Shown in pieces: positions 36,901 to 47,868 of a stretch of 64,000 nucleotides of DNA (its first letter is position 1; every line of letters begins with the position of its first letter). The notes beneath the pieces are model-generated. The model was not told where the DNA came from. It saw only the letters and a program-made list of their open reading frames with translations, and did no database searches. A program made the position numbers and the translations under genes. This DNA is from Puccinia triticina (taxonomy: Eukaryota > Basidiomycota > Pucciniomycetes > Pucciniales > Pucciniaceae): contig NC_070563.1 of assembly GCF_026914185.1 (NCBI RefSeq), forward strand, positions 5,973,001 to 6,037,000, given 5' to 3'.

Positions 36901-38468
36901 TCCGTTTCATTCATAATTGAGGGAGTGATATTTTTTAGCTTTAGTAAGAGTTTTAGCGGCTTCAGCCCTATGTGGGAGAAGCGGTTGTGGAGACCGAGCA
37001 GGGATTTGTCATATGATGTGGATGAGAGTGTGAGAGAGGAGGACGAGCTCACTGGCTCCGAGGGGAGATAATATAGATTTCCTCTGCGGTATCCTCGACC
37101 GATGACCTTGCCGTCGGCTTTGAAGTCGGAGGAAATAAAGAAGTTGCAAGAGGATTTTGTGAATACCAACGAGATTCCCTCATTGCAGAGCCCGGCGACC
37201 GACAGAAGTGGTTTGTGAAGTGCTGGAACGACCAACGTTTTTATGGATTTAGCGCCGTCAATAGGAAGGTTGGCCAGACCCTTGTGAGTTGCTTCAACCA
37301 CGGAGTGATCGGCTAGTAGGACTGGAGTTCAATCGGGTTTGAGATCTTGGAGGGATGAGCTGTCTGGAGTCATTGACATGGAACAACCCGAGTCAATATT
37401 TGCATCCCCCCCTGACGGGAGACCGGGGGAGACTGAGAGAGAAGCGACTGCGTTGCCTGCCGTAACCTAAATTTGAGACCCAGAGTAATCAGACTCGACG
37501 TCCTCGTTGTATTTATGAGTCGATTGACCAAGAGTGGCGGCCGACGTCCTACCAGCTCTTGCTGCTGGTTTGTTAGTGGAAGAGGAGGGGTTTTCCCGTT
37601 GGCTGGCCTCCCAACGAGCCTTCTGAGCAGCCTTGTGCTCGGAGATGAGTTTTCTCGTGTTGTTGCACGAGTTAAGATCGTGGGAATCGCTGTTGCAGAG
37701 GGGGCAGCGACGAGGTTTTTTCGAGGAATCAGAGCGAGGTCCTTTGGTGCTATTTGAGGAAGGAACCGGCTTGGAGGGGTTGGTTTTTGTAGAGGAAACA
37801 GAGATAATGTCTCCCTGAGATTCGCGCCTGATGGCTTCGTTCTTGAGAGCGGACACGATTGTTTTAGTTTCAACCCCCTCCATGTTCATCAGGCCAGACA
37901 CGCAGTGGAGCCAATCGGGCGGAATCGAGCTGAGAAGAGCGGCGTTGTGAACGTCCTTGGGTGTAAGGGGTTTTTCCGGGGTAACAAGGGAGTTGAGACG
38001 TTTGTAGTACTTTGCCAAAGTGTCAATATGGGAATCGATGTCATTGCCGTCCATCCGTGCATTGAGTAGCTTGCGGATCCAGAACACGCGGCCCCCAGTT
38101 GTCGAGTCTTGATGGGCGCGAGAGAGATCATTCCAGATTTCCGCGGCGTTATCCTCATCGGCGAGATGACAAAGGTTAGACTCATCGACGATTTGGACCA
38201 ACACAGCGCACACGAGATCATTGTCTTTGTCCCACGTGGCCGGACGACGGTTGGGTGCCACCGAGGTAAGTACGTGACTCACTTTAGCTGACTTGAATAC
38301 TCGGTGGAAAACTTTCTTCCAATTAAGATAATTGGAATCTGTACCCGGGGCTTTGAGTATGGGGAGCCTGGCAATCAATATCTTGGAAGAGACAGATGAC
38401 ATTTGCGGAGTGATGCCGATGTTGGCGTGAGTAGAGGAGTCCTGCTTGGTGTCTTTAGGAGTAGACAT
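33972..38468 (-). pseudogene. Copia Gag-Pol polyprotein, three in-frame stops
   Basis: A single frame of 1499 codons from the ATG at 38468 to TAA at 33974-33972. Domains in order: Gag with zinc knuckle CPLCNSDSHDLNSC; protease active site DSGCSMSMT (about 37400); GAG-pre-integrase with RCPVCVQAK; integrase with HSDV, SDNGGEYVS and HSPELNGVAERTN; RT with WVFKIKRRPD and, at the active site, THVDDLAIVG; RNase H with DNKGAEALAKNPEHHARTKH. Stops are TAG 37469-37467 between Gag and protease, TGA 37331-37329, and TGA 34094-34092 before DSELSLLHVSTKDMLADML. All three could arise by one C to T change (CAG, CGA, CGA). The first sits at the Gag-Pol boundary, where readthrough is conceivable; the other two would truncate Pol. 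Confidence 0.93.
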
Positions 38469-38582
38469 CGGAGTAAGAGAGGACAGAACAGGTTTTGGTT
38501 GATCCTTGCGAAGATCACGACTTCGTAACACCCGATACGCCGATTTTTAACGTGCTTAGCGAGGCTGGATAATTAGCTGGAA

Positions 38583-38602
38583 GCTAACTGGGACTCATAA
38601 CC
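38583..38602 (-). other. Copia primer-binding site (half initiator tRNA type)
   Basis: Directly inside the 5' LTR the minus strand reads GGTTATGAGTCCCAGTTAGC. This resembles the complement of an initiator-Met tRNA anticodon arm (CATAACC), as known for copia-type elements that prime with a tRNA half molecule rather than the 3' CCA end. Confidence 0.6.
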
Positions 38603-38952
38603 TGATGAGAGAAACTAGGCTGAGAGCTGAGAGCAGCAGGCACGGAGTGGGATGGTGTTCGAGGATCGTGGAAGGATGATATTTCATGTCAGACTGGAAA
38701 CAACAAAAGGAAAAAGAAAGAAACAGAGAAACAAGATGAGAGGAGTGAGAAGAAGAGATAACCTACCTGAGAGCAGCAGGCACGGAGTGGGATGGTGTTC
38801 AAGGATCGTGGAAGGATGAGAGAGGAATCCTTCCACGTCTGCTGCCTCAGGTAGTCTACATACAACCTGTAACATAGGAGTGAAATGTGACAAAAGAGAT
38901 GACATGTGAGAAGCAGAGAAAAGAAAACAAAACCTGAGTTCATAACTCAACA
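38603..38952 (-). repeat. Copia 5' LTR
   Basis: Apparently identical to 33446-33795 over all 350 bases; followed on the plus strand by the target duplication GCAAC. Confidence 0.97.
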
Positions 38953-39759
38953 GCAACTTGAGGTTGGTGTCCTCAGAGGAGACTGCCATAGGAGTTGGGG
39001 TTGGTTGAGCCGAGGGCTTCGTTGACATCAGCGATTTGAACATCACAAAGTAAAGGTCCGAAGCTTCTTGGTCGCCGGCCTTCTCTGCTGCTAAATTTTT
39101 CTCCACAAGAGTGGCAATCGTCTCGTCGTGTCTGCTGGGACCTTTATGGGCCGGCATAGAGAGAGCCATTTTCCCTGTAGTTCAGAGGACAAGGAACAGC
39201 TATTAAGCCGACCAGGAACAACACAAAGGTGTAGAGCAGAAAGGCGTACCTTTGGAGGGTTCTTTGGGGGTAGGATCCAACACGTCTATCCCCGGCTCCG
39301 TAATTTCATCGTCAGCTAAACAAAGCACACCATTTTTTTTTTTTTTTTTTTTTTTAACTTTCTGAGGAGAGACGGTCTAATAGTTTTAAGCGAAAAAGGC
39401 TTACTATCATCTGCCACTAATCTCTTGGAAAACTCCAAGTCTGGTCTAGTCCCGCCCTTGGAAGAGGGGTTTGGGGTGGGGTCGTCTGAGCTGTTGCCAA
39501 CACAATTGGTTGACGGGCTCTTCCCGGAGTGCTTCTGGGTTTTGCTCTTTTTAGCTGCGGTCTCCCGAGTAGAGGGTGGGGCAGGGTGGTGGAGAGCAGG
39601 GATGGTCTCCTGGGGGGGGGTGATTGGAGGTGCAGTGCGGATAGCTGGGGAACTGGCAGCAGGGGCGGGTCCTCCTGGGCATGGGGCGTTGGAGCTGTCT
39701 CCGGGATTTTGGTTCTTGTTACGGAACCCGTCCGTGACGGATTGGACTCTATCGGACAT
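38953..39759 (-). pseudogene. Gag-like protein of the DIRS-order element, 5' part
   Basis: Three exons: 39759-39405, 39315-39250 and 39174 to the copia insertion. They join in frame (introns GTAAGC...TTTAG and GTACGC...ACAG) and lead exactly into the 33440-32564 segment once the copia element and one GCAAC are removed (TNLK then LRPKKP). The ATG at 39759 opens MSDRVQSVTDGFRNKNQNPG; the first exon is Pro/Ser-rich. The first intron contains a 23-base A tract on the coding strand (39355-39333). Confidence 0.65.
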
Positions 39760-41510
39760 AGTAACAGCGGGTGCTTTTAAGAAGAAGGGCCAAGTAAGAT
39801 TTCGAAGGAAGTGTGATTTAGAGGAATCAGGTTATTTAGATTTTCTAAGATGGCAAAAAAATTAAAAGGGACAAATTCCTCGACCGCGCTTACTATGGCG
39901 CGCGGAGACTATGGAGGAAAGAGTTTGCTCCGGTGACTGAGCAATGGGGAAAGAGGGGAGAGGTTCTCTCCTATTTATCAGAGGACTTTGCCCAGGGAGC
40001 GGCTGGAGCCGGTAACTCCTTTGGTCGTCCCAGAGCGGTCGTGGCCCATCAGGGATCAATCAATGCGGATGGGTTTCAGGAACATTCCTACTTCCGGTTG
40101 TGTATGTTTTGCCTTATGGCTAGATGAGGTTCTTTACTTCTCTATTGGTCTGCGGCGGCGGTATCTGTGACAGTTACACCACCGGCGCTTGGGGGGGAGA
40201 CGCGTTTCTTTGTTTCCACGGAACTTAACACTTCCCGCTGCGCTTCCAGTAATGGGCAATCCTGCGGGCGTCCATGCCGAGATCCTCGGGACATATGGTG
40301 TTGCAAGCCTGTCTGGGCACTCACCAAAGTTTGGCCAAAAAAAGGCCAAGTGCGCGTGGCCGGCCCTAAAGCCCGCTTGGCCGATCCTCAAACCCGCCTG
40401 GCACACTCCCAACCCCCGCTTGGCATATCGCAAAGTGGGCGGGGTTTGGCACAAAGCCCCGCTGGGCCGATTTCAAGCGAGGGTGCCACGCACGCCAAAC
40501 GCTGTGCCGGCCATCAAGGAGAGAAGTTTCCCTCCTTGATGGTCGGTCTACAAACCGGTCATTGAGAAGGGAAGACTCCCTTCTTGATGATCGATACAAG
40601 ACTTAGTATCACCCACTGCGAAGGGAGTCTTTCCTCCCCGATGACCAGCCTACAGACCGGCCATCGAGGAGGAAAAGCTTCCTTTTCGATGTCCGATGTG
40701 CGATGTCGAGAAGGCAGAACGTTTCTCCTCCTCAAGGATACATTTTTCTTGCCTTTCAAGGCAGAGACAAGGGCCGGCGTCTGATGACCGGCGTGTTGCA
40801 TGCCAGGTCACAGATCCCATCGGCCCAGAGCTTGATCTTGGCCAAGCGGGACTTGGCTGTGTGCCAAGCTCTGCCCCCCGCGCAAGCTGCCCAATCAAGC
40901 CCGCTGGGCACATACCCAACCTCCGGAGGCACTCGGCCAAGCGGGAGTTGGGTATGTGCCCAGACGCGCTTGCAACACCATATGTCTGGGGATGACCTCA
41001 CGGCGCCTACATGGCGGGGGTGCTTCCTGGCCCGCGCGTTTGTGGAGACAACGGGATCACCGGCTCTGTGAAATCCACGTGGATTTCACTGCTCCCCCCG
41101 TCGTCTCCACCCTCCCGTGGAAAATGCGTGGAGACGACGGGCTTTCCCGTCGTCTCCACCCGCCTGGGATTTTCCCGTCATCCCGATGGGGAGAATCACA
41201 ACAAATCCACGGCTCCCTCAGGGATCCCAGTGGAAACTGTCCCCGTGAGTTCCTCGTTGTTCTCAACGACAAGGAACCCACGGATGCATTGCTGGTGTTA
41301 GGGCTATTTCAGTGATATTGGCTGGCTCGTGTGCGTTTTGAGGACACTCAACAGCTCCCAAGGGAAGCGACGACTTGATCCCCGGCCTCGCCACCCCGCC
41401 CTCTAACCCTTCAGTCCCACTTCCTCACGGCCCCCGGAGGTGGGCACAGCCGGGTGGCTCGCTTCAATGCATTTCATCCTAGCCGGGCAATGCTCAAGGT
41501 GAGCATTACT
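39760..41510. other. Retroelement 5' flank and GC-rich repeats; no gene
   Basis: 39760-40140 should hold the 5' terminal repeat of the DIRS-order element; a TATA-like GATAAATAGGAG on the minus strand (about 39980) could be its promoter. 40310-40480 has a reiterated CCCGC(T/C)TGGC motif. 40495-40760 carries diverged GGTCATTGAGAAGGG-type repeats with alternating orientation. 40980-41290 is GC-rich with GTGGAGAC-type inverted motifs. Confidence 0.5.
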
Positions 41511-41518
41511 AGATACAG

Positions 41519-42278
41519 CGCATGTCGATGGTCGCAAACTACCGCCAATATGTCTTCCTGCACGAAGTCCTACTGACTTATCTACTCAAGATCCCCCTTT
41601 CTCCTCTCTTTCCTCTCCCCCAGCCCCCCCTTGTCCTAACTTTCTCCCCTTTTTTTTGCGTTTGTGTGTGTACAGGAGTTGGATATCTCGGTAGTGGGCG
41701 CGTCGGAGAAGGGTCAGGCCACCAGTTCGGGCCCGAGCACGCCAACGACGATGCAGACCTCGACCAACACGACCACAACGGCGGGGACAAGCAGTAGCAG
41801 CGCCGGGCCAACGGGGCGGGTCCCTGGCGCTCCGGAGATCAGCGGGCTGAGCAGCAACGACCAGCATGTGCCCAAGCCCGGCCATCCGTCCTCCTCGCGC
41901 GCATGCGGGAGCCCCTCGCACGACCCGACCAAGGAAGCCGGCACAGACAGCATCGGCCCATCCGGCATCCTGCGCTGCCTCTCGCCCTCCGTCGCCTCCT
42001 CCGCCACTTCCACCCTGCCCTCACACTTGGCATCTTCCAAGGCCTTGTCTAACCTTGACATCAACCCGCTCGGTCTCCCGCCAATCTCTCTGCCGCGCCG
42101 TCTGCCGGTGACTACTTCTTCTAGACTTCCCCCGCTTTCTCTGATGGCTGCTGCTGATTGTGTTGAGGGTTGCTTATTCGGAAATGGGGAGCAAACTGGA
42201 TCTGCTGATCCTAATGATACTACCAAGAGTAGTGCAAGTCCCAATTCTAAAGAAACCAACGGAAAACAGCCTTCCTAG
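41519..42278 (+). pseudogene. 3' end of a possible protein tyrosine phosphatase gene
   Basis: 41519-41590 reads RMSMVANYRQYVFLHEVLL, which resembles the last helix of the classical PTP catalytic domain (R-M-x-M-V-x-x-x-x-Q-Y-x-F). After a pyrimidine-rich stretch ending TGTACAG, 41675-42278 reads in phase ELDISVVGASEKGQ and continues as a Ser/Thr/Pro-rich tail of about 200 residues to a TAG. The donor that should follow CTCAAG reads ATCCCC instead of GTNNNN, so the join as drawn cannot splice canonically. The catalytic HCxAGxGRTG loop and everything upstream are missing. It is either the remnant of a truncated host gene or a captured fragment. The PTP call is tentative. Confidence 0.45.
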
Positions 42279-43001
42279 ACACCCCCCGCCAACAATGTCT
42301 CCGCTGCGCCTGCTGCCACATCTTATTTCTCTCACTTTTCTTTTATTTCTTGCTTCTCTTTGTGATTTTTTTATCTATCTTTTTATGTTTTTACAATGAT
42401 ATGCAATGCAGCATGTGGTACCCTGGTGGTACCACATTCTGCAATATTACCCGCATTTTTGATCCGCTCCGCAGACCACCTTTGGTGGTCCCCACGGAAA
42501 GCTGAGGCACGTGGTGTACCCGCGCGTGGGTATCACGGTGATTTCTCGGGGAGCCCACGGTTGAAGGAGCCGTGGGCCCAACCTCCACGTCGTGATCACA
42601 GGGAATCCACGGGGATTCCACGCGGAGCCGAAATCTGCCGTGGAATCCACGGGTGATCCTCCCGGTGGTGACCCCGTGATTCCCTGGACCTCCAGCCGCT
42701 GGTCCGACCTTGCGCGCGGCTACCACGTGGAGTCCTCGTGGAATCCGCGTGATTTCTCCGTGGATGGACTCCCCGGGTGTACGGGGATGCGAGGCAGGCG
42801 GTCTCTTCAATGGCATGCTCGCGCCTCTGCGGTCACCAGGAGGGCATGCATCGAGATGCCTCGGGGGCCGCCGTGGGCTAGCGGGCAGGCGCGCAAGTGA
42901 TGTGGCTGAGTCACCAGTGATATTGAGTCTGAAAGGCGCATCTCGGGTGGCAGGGTGGGTACCCGGGCGTCGTCTTGGCATGATGCCGACAGCGCCCATT
43001 G
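42279..43001. other. GC-rich repetitive DNA; no gene
   Basis: 42280-42410 is T-rich, possibly the 3' untranslated region of the preceding gene. 42410-43001 is dense in GTGG/CCAC motifs with many small inverted repeats (for example GGTACC...GGTACC at 42417-42433). No domain-bearing frame. Confidence 0.4.
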
Positions 43002-43009
43002 CAGCTGAT

Positions 43010-45974
43010 TAAGGCTGCGCCCCGAAAGCGGGGTTCGGGGCATGACTTCGGGATCATGCCCTGGGTTACGGGGTCCGGGATTGGCCTCAGGAATGCCCCG
43101 AAACCCCGGGGCATATGATGGTTTTTTGCAAAGGGAGGATTCCCTGGGGGATGATGTCTTTCTTTGGGTTTTTATGTTTGTTTTTGTAATTCCAGTGGCC
43201 ATCAAGTATATACAGGACTGTTTTATCTAGAGCTTGAGGGAAAAGGAAATGAAATGAGAGGCCGAGCGGAGCCTGAGGGAAAAGAAAACGAGATGAGAGG
43301 CCGAGCAAGTAGTTAGAGACTGACAGAAAAGGGCACACGTGCGGACAAGAAACCCAGGAAACGGGTGTAGACATAACAAGAAAAGGGAATCAGAAGCCTA
43401 GAAAGGGCCATCAAAGGCTTGAAACCATCCCTTGAAACATAAGAGATGCTCAATGCTCCTTGGTTGGAGCGCGGATCGTTGCCAGGAGACGATTTGTTGT
43501 CCTTTGGAGAACACGCGCTCGGAAGCAGCGCTAGTTGCCAGGATTGAAAGGAATTTCCGTGCCATTTGTGACAGGATTGGATAAGTCCTCTGTCAACTGG
43601 CCCAATAAGCAAGGATATTGCTGCCCTGCGGATCGGAATCTTCCTTCAAGTAGCGGGAGATCTTGGCTTCAATCCCCTCAATCGGTGGGGGTGGTTGGTA
43701 AAAAGCAGCTGTGAAGAAGTTTGAGGGACCTGCTCCAGAGGCTCTGGCCATTGGGTTCGGGTTGCTAGCAGGCTTGGTCATCCCAAGCTGATCCTTGAAT
43801 TCGTGGGCAGCAGCGCGGAAAGTTGAAAGGACATCATCGACCAAGAGCAAATAGTGATTGTGTATGAAGTTTTCGTGGGCCTTCCAGAAGCTAACCTTGA
43901 AAGTGGGGTCGAGTACCATCACACATATGTATACTGGCTTAGTGAGTGCATCACAAAGGTAGCCATCAATTTTGGCTATCATTTGGGCTTCGGGATTGAA
44001 GAGTTGGGCTTGATCATAACAGCCTCGCCTGGCGGAGTGGAGGTGTATCATCAGAGTGATGTAAACCGGAAGGGCTGTGTTCAGCGTTGGATAAGTGGAT
44101 CCACACAACAGCTCAGTTGCTTCGCTGAGTGGTTCAAGGAGGTTCATCATATTTTTGGCCTGATTCCATTCCTCCAAGGTCAACAGAAAGCGGCGAGTCT
44201 CTGGTTGGGACTGACAGTAATGAGTGCATGACTCCTTGAGTTGAATGGCCCGGCGGAACATTGCAAAGGTTGAATTCCAGCGGGTTGAAACATTGATTTT
44301 GAGACACGTGATTTTCTTGGCCGCAAGATCAGGCTGAGTAAAGCCGACAATATTGGCAAAACGTTCGCGGCATTGAGGTGAAAGTCGTACATAGGTACAC
44401 AATCCATGTAGCCTCTTGAGGATCAAGTCAGCCTCAACATTGGCCCCATCAGGTTTGGTGGTCATGAAGTTGATGCCCATCCGGTTTTGAGTGGCCAGGT
44501 GAGCAGGTGCATTGTACGGAGCTTTGCCTCCCATTGCGGCGGTGGAAAGTTCTTCACCTTCTTGAGCTGAGTCTTCCAGAGTTCCAAGGGCCGCGATTCT
44601 GGCTTTGGCAGCGAGGTTGATGACATGTGCAACGCAGCCAAGAAGATGAGTAGCAGTGTTGAAAGAGTCAAGTTGAAGCGTGAGTTCCCGGGCCATTCAA
44701 TTGTTTGTTGCGGTGTTATCAGCGGTAATCGTGTGTATCTTGTCAAGACACCCATAACGTTCAAGAACTTCGTAGAATTGCTCCGCAAACATCCTGCCGG
44801 TATGACTTCCTGGAGAGATGAGATGTTTTGGTTACTTTTTGTTTCATTTAAATAACAAATAAAAGACAAATGAAAACTCACACCTTGAATATGAGGGACA
44901 GCTATGGTCAAGTCTTTCATCTCAAAGTTGGAATCCAAGTAATGAGTGGTCACCGCCATAAAAGCGGTGACATTCGGGGCAGTCCAAGCGTCAGTTGTGA
45001 ACCAAAGATGATCTTGCTTTGCAAGAAACTGGAGCTTGATGGTCTCTTGCGATTGGAGGAAGACTCTGTCAAGGTGAGTGGAAATGCCATTGCAGGAGAC
45101 ACTGGTAATTAGGGGTGAGGCCCCTTTGTTGAGTAGGCGAACAAGTGCACGGAAAGATGGTCGCTCAACAATTGTAAATGGTAGATCACACTCGGCGAGG
45201 AAGTATACGAGTGCATTCTTCAATGAAACATTATTAAGCTCCACCTACAAGAGGACCCACGTTGCATAGTCAGAAATAATCCTGACTCTAATGCAACAAT
45301 AACTATAAGATAAAATGGCACTCACTTTTGGTATGCAGGAGCCAGACTTCAACCACTTCTCCATGTCGATATGCTTTGATTTCTGCGTCTTTTTCAGGAG
45401 CTTAGGATTGGCGAGGTGGTGGATTTGCAAGAGATGGCCGTGAAAGTTCTTGGTGCTTCCACTTTTATCTTTTTTCAATTTGGTCCCGCATATATTCCCA
45501 CCTTTCTGGGTAACTTGACAAATTGCCGCGGTGCTGTCGCTTGTAATTTGAAAGTGATTCCAAACCCAACTTCTCTTGGCTTTATGGGCAGATTTTTGAT
45601 CTTTGTCACTGCTTTCAAGCTTGATAATTGTACTGTTGGATGGTGGAGGAGTTAGATGAGGGGCTTTTTGCTTCATGTCTGTAATAATTCCACTCCGGAG
45701 GTAAATATGCTATTTGTCAAATTTCAAGCTTAAAATTCCAATAACCAGACCCCAACAGCCCTCAACTTGGATATCATCACGTTAGCTCTGATATCATCAC
45801 ATTAGGTTTACATTTATGGTAAATGCAAACCTAATGTGATGATAACCACATCATTTCAGCGGCTAGAAAAAAAATGGGCATGCCCTGGGGCTTCAGGGCA
45901 TTCTGGGGCATGGTTGGGGTGTGGGGTTTGGGATGACCCTCATGCCCCGTCCCGAACCCCGGGGCACAGCCTTA
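43010..45974 (-). mobile_element. Complete hAT element 3 with 8-bp target duplication
   Basis: 2965 bp. The left end reads TAAGGCTGCGCCCCG and the right end reads CGGGGCACAGCCTTA, inverted repeats with one or two differences. Flanks are the 8-bp duplication CAGCTGAT (43002-43009 and 45975-45982), the hallmark length for hAT elements. It contains the transposase gene 43398-45676. The insertion site shows no gene. Confidence 0.92.
43398..45676 (-). pseudogene. hAT transposase 3, two nonsense codons
   Basis: Exons 45676-45326, 45244-44884 and 44809-43398 join in frame to 707 codons (introns GTGAGT...TTGTAG and GTGTGA...CTCCAG). Exon 1 encodes a BED finger (WNHF, then ICGTKLKKDKSGSTKNFHGH). Exon 2 has LWFTTDAWTAPNVTAFMAVT. 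Exon 3 has TITADNTATNN, VAHVINLAAKARI, STRWNSTF and a dimerisation domain with SILATSAASERVFSKGQQI. TGA codons at 44699-44697 (after TNN) and 43595-43593 (after LAYWAS) interrupt it, each preceded by T, and both would be Arg if restored to CGA. Otherwise the gene is full length, so the element could be mobilised only in trans. Confidence 0.92.
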
Positions 45975-45982
45975 CAGCTGAT

Positions 45983-46440
45983 TGGCGTGGCATGTGTTGG
46001 GCGGCGTGGAGGCGGCCCTTGGGTCAATGCGGACGGTGGCTCGGGTGCATGCAGTTTGGCCGATGGGTGGGTGGCCCTCACGGGCAAAAGCGCACATGGA
46101 TAACTTTTGGGGGTATCTTTATCAATTCGCAAATGTATCTAAGGACGGGGACGTCTACCTAGATACACAACATACAATGGGGGAAACACGAGATTGAGGG
46201 GGTGGGAAGAGAGAGCAAACATAGGCAACAGTGCTTCACGGGGTCTAATGAATGTTGGGGGGGGGGGAGGGGGGGACCAATCACGGGGGCATTTACATAT
46301 TTTCCTTTGTAGAAAGCTTGGATTCGAAGACCAGTTTGCTGTGCACAAATATGGGCTTGTACGTTTCCCTTTTTTATCTGCTGTGTGGTTTTTGGCTTGT
46401 GGCGTGAAAGACTGATTTTCACCACCATTCCCGATTCAGC
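45983..46440. other. No gene recognised
   Basis: Mixed sequence with a G-homopolymer region (46257-46276). No open frame with domain-like composition. Confidence 0.35.
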
Positions 46441-46519
46441 CCCCCTACCCAGGAAATGATCTCCTCGGCCATCGTAGCGCCAACCTCCCAGGCTGCCAAA
46501 ATTCCAGCCATTGAAAGTT

Positions 46520-47868
46520 TTGAAACAATTGGGATTTGAAAAAACTTCTAAATTATTCAAACGTTTTCGAAATGTCTCGGCTGGGGATCAATCTGTTTGG
46601 GAGGGAACATCCACCCCTGGGTTACCATTCCGCCTCCGAGCTCTACCAAATTTGCAGAATTGGTTCACCACCGGCAGTATTGACGGTAAGGAGGGCTAAC
46701 TATTATTGATTCTTGGACTAATTTCTAGATTAATCAATTGTTTCCGATAATTATTCCAGCCGCCGGTGATTGATTGCAGCACGAGTTTTCGGCTCTTTTA
46801 CCCAAAGTCTGCAAGAACCTCAGCCAAAAATACCTACGGGACAATCAAATCAGCAAAAAAATTTATGATCCAGGTCTCTGCTACATTGACCCTCAAGGAG
46901 TTTTACGAGACCGTTGCACAAGCGTGCGACAAGCAGTTCAATGGTGCGGCGCAATTGATTTGTGATGCTCTCAAAACTGGCTACCTGCCTATGGATTGGA
47001 AGATTTTGATGAATCTTCCAGCTGCCAATGAATTCAAGGCGATTTCCAATTATCGAGTCAAAGACGCTGCGACCTTCACCCACTGGATGGCTACGGTCCT
47101 CTCCAACGGCAAGCCTGGATCTTGCAATGGTCAACCCAGAGGTCGTCGCCAAATAAGCCAAGGCTGTTGTCAAAGTCAAGAGACACCTTGTGACCCAAAA
47201 GGCTGCTCAAACGGCCTCCTTGAATCCGGCAGATCCATCAAGGAGGGCTTTGCCCGGCAATTTCAATGCAATCAACATGATTGTCAATCAGATTTTTGCC
47301 GCCCACCCACCAAACCTGAAGTACAAACAAAAACTACCTGTGTACATTGATCCCACAGATCCAACCCAATACAGTCCTCTCACTTTGGCCATTGTCCAAA
47401 AGTGGGTGCAAGCGATTGTGAGTACAAAATCTGACCTTTTATTCCATTTGGATAAATACTAAACACATTTCATCTCATGTGTTGTAGTTTGAAGGGCAGG
47501 ACGGAGTGATGGTTGAGACCCCCCCACCCATTTTGAAGTTTGAGATGCTTTCCACCCAAAAGAAGCGCAAGCTCAGTGACCACTCAAGCAGCCAGATCAA
47601 CAGCCTCGCCGTGGATCCCGATACCTTGTTGGTAGTCAATCTCGAAGAGAACCTCCTGGACAAATACCTCGAGTTCGTCAAGATTACTGTTTGCGAGAGA
47701 GAGGGCATTGTGAGTATTCTTGTAGACAACAAGGCCACAAACCCCAAGATATTCCGATTGAAGAATATCACCCGAGAAATCATGAAAGGCTGGGGTCTAC
47801 ACAATGTCTTCATTGCCCAGTTACGAGATCATGTGCAAAAGTTTGAAAAATTGAAGTCCTCTCAATAG
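46520..47868 (+). pseudogene. Decayed multi-exon gene, unrecognised
   Basis: Protein-like blocks in succession: LKKLLNYSNVFEMSRLGINL and SASELYQICRIGSPP (about 46540-46680); KVCKNLSQKYLRDNQISKKI and IYDPGLCYIDPQG (46800-46900); CDALKTGYLPMDWKILMNLP and NEFKAISNYRVKDAATFTHW (46960-47090); NAINMIVNQIFAAHPPNLKY (47265-47325). A last exon, about 47486-47868, is full of charged helices and ends KFEKLKSSQ. A donor at about 46683 and an exon boundary near 47417 look like introns, but shifts near 46950 and 47110 and a TAA near 47156 look like damage. I do not recognise the family; the style resembles lineage-expanded rust proteins. Confidence 0.5.

Larger units (their letters stand above)
33446..38952 (-). 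mobile_element. Complete Ty1-copia LTR retrotransposon
   Basis: Two 350-bp LTRs (33446-33795 and 38603-38952) look identical base for base. The element is flanked by the 5-bp target duplication GCAAC (33441-33445 and 38953-38957). On the minus strand each LTR starts TGTTGAG and ends CTCATCA. Primer-binding site, polypurine tract and one gag-pol frame are present. It sits inside the Gag exon of the DIRS-order element, where removing it restores the host frame. Confidence 0.97.
29342..39759 (-). mobile_element. DIRS-order (tyrosine recombinase) retrotransposon, split by copia
   Basis: Minus-strand order is Gag (39759-32564, interrupted), RT-RNase H (32349-30597), tyrosine recombinase (30424-29342). 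Gag and RT can be joined by one 214-bp intron (32563-32350) to a 1090-codon frame, disregarding two TGA codons. No methyltransferase domain was seen, which fits Ngaro-like better than Dictyostelium DIRS-1. Coordinates cover coding parts only; the terminal repeats, probably within 28640-29341 and 39760-40140, were not resolved. Confidence 0.8.

Noticed and set aside
41519..41690. U12-type (AT-AC) intron at the lost donor of the phosphatase-like tail
   Set aside because: The sequence after CTCAAG is ATCCCC, not ATATCC, and the acceptor is CAG, so it does not fit.
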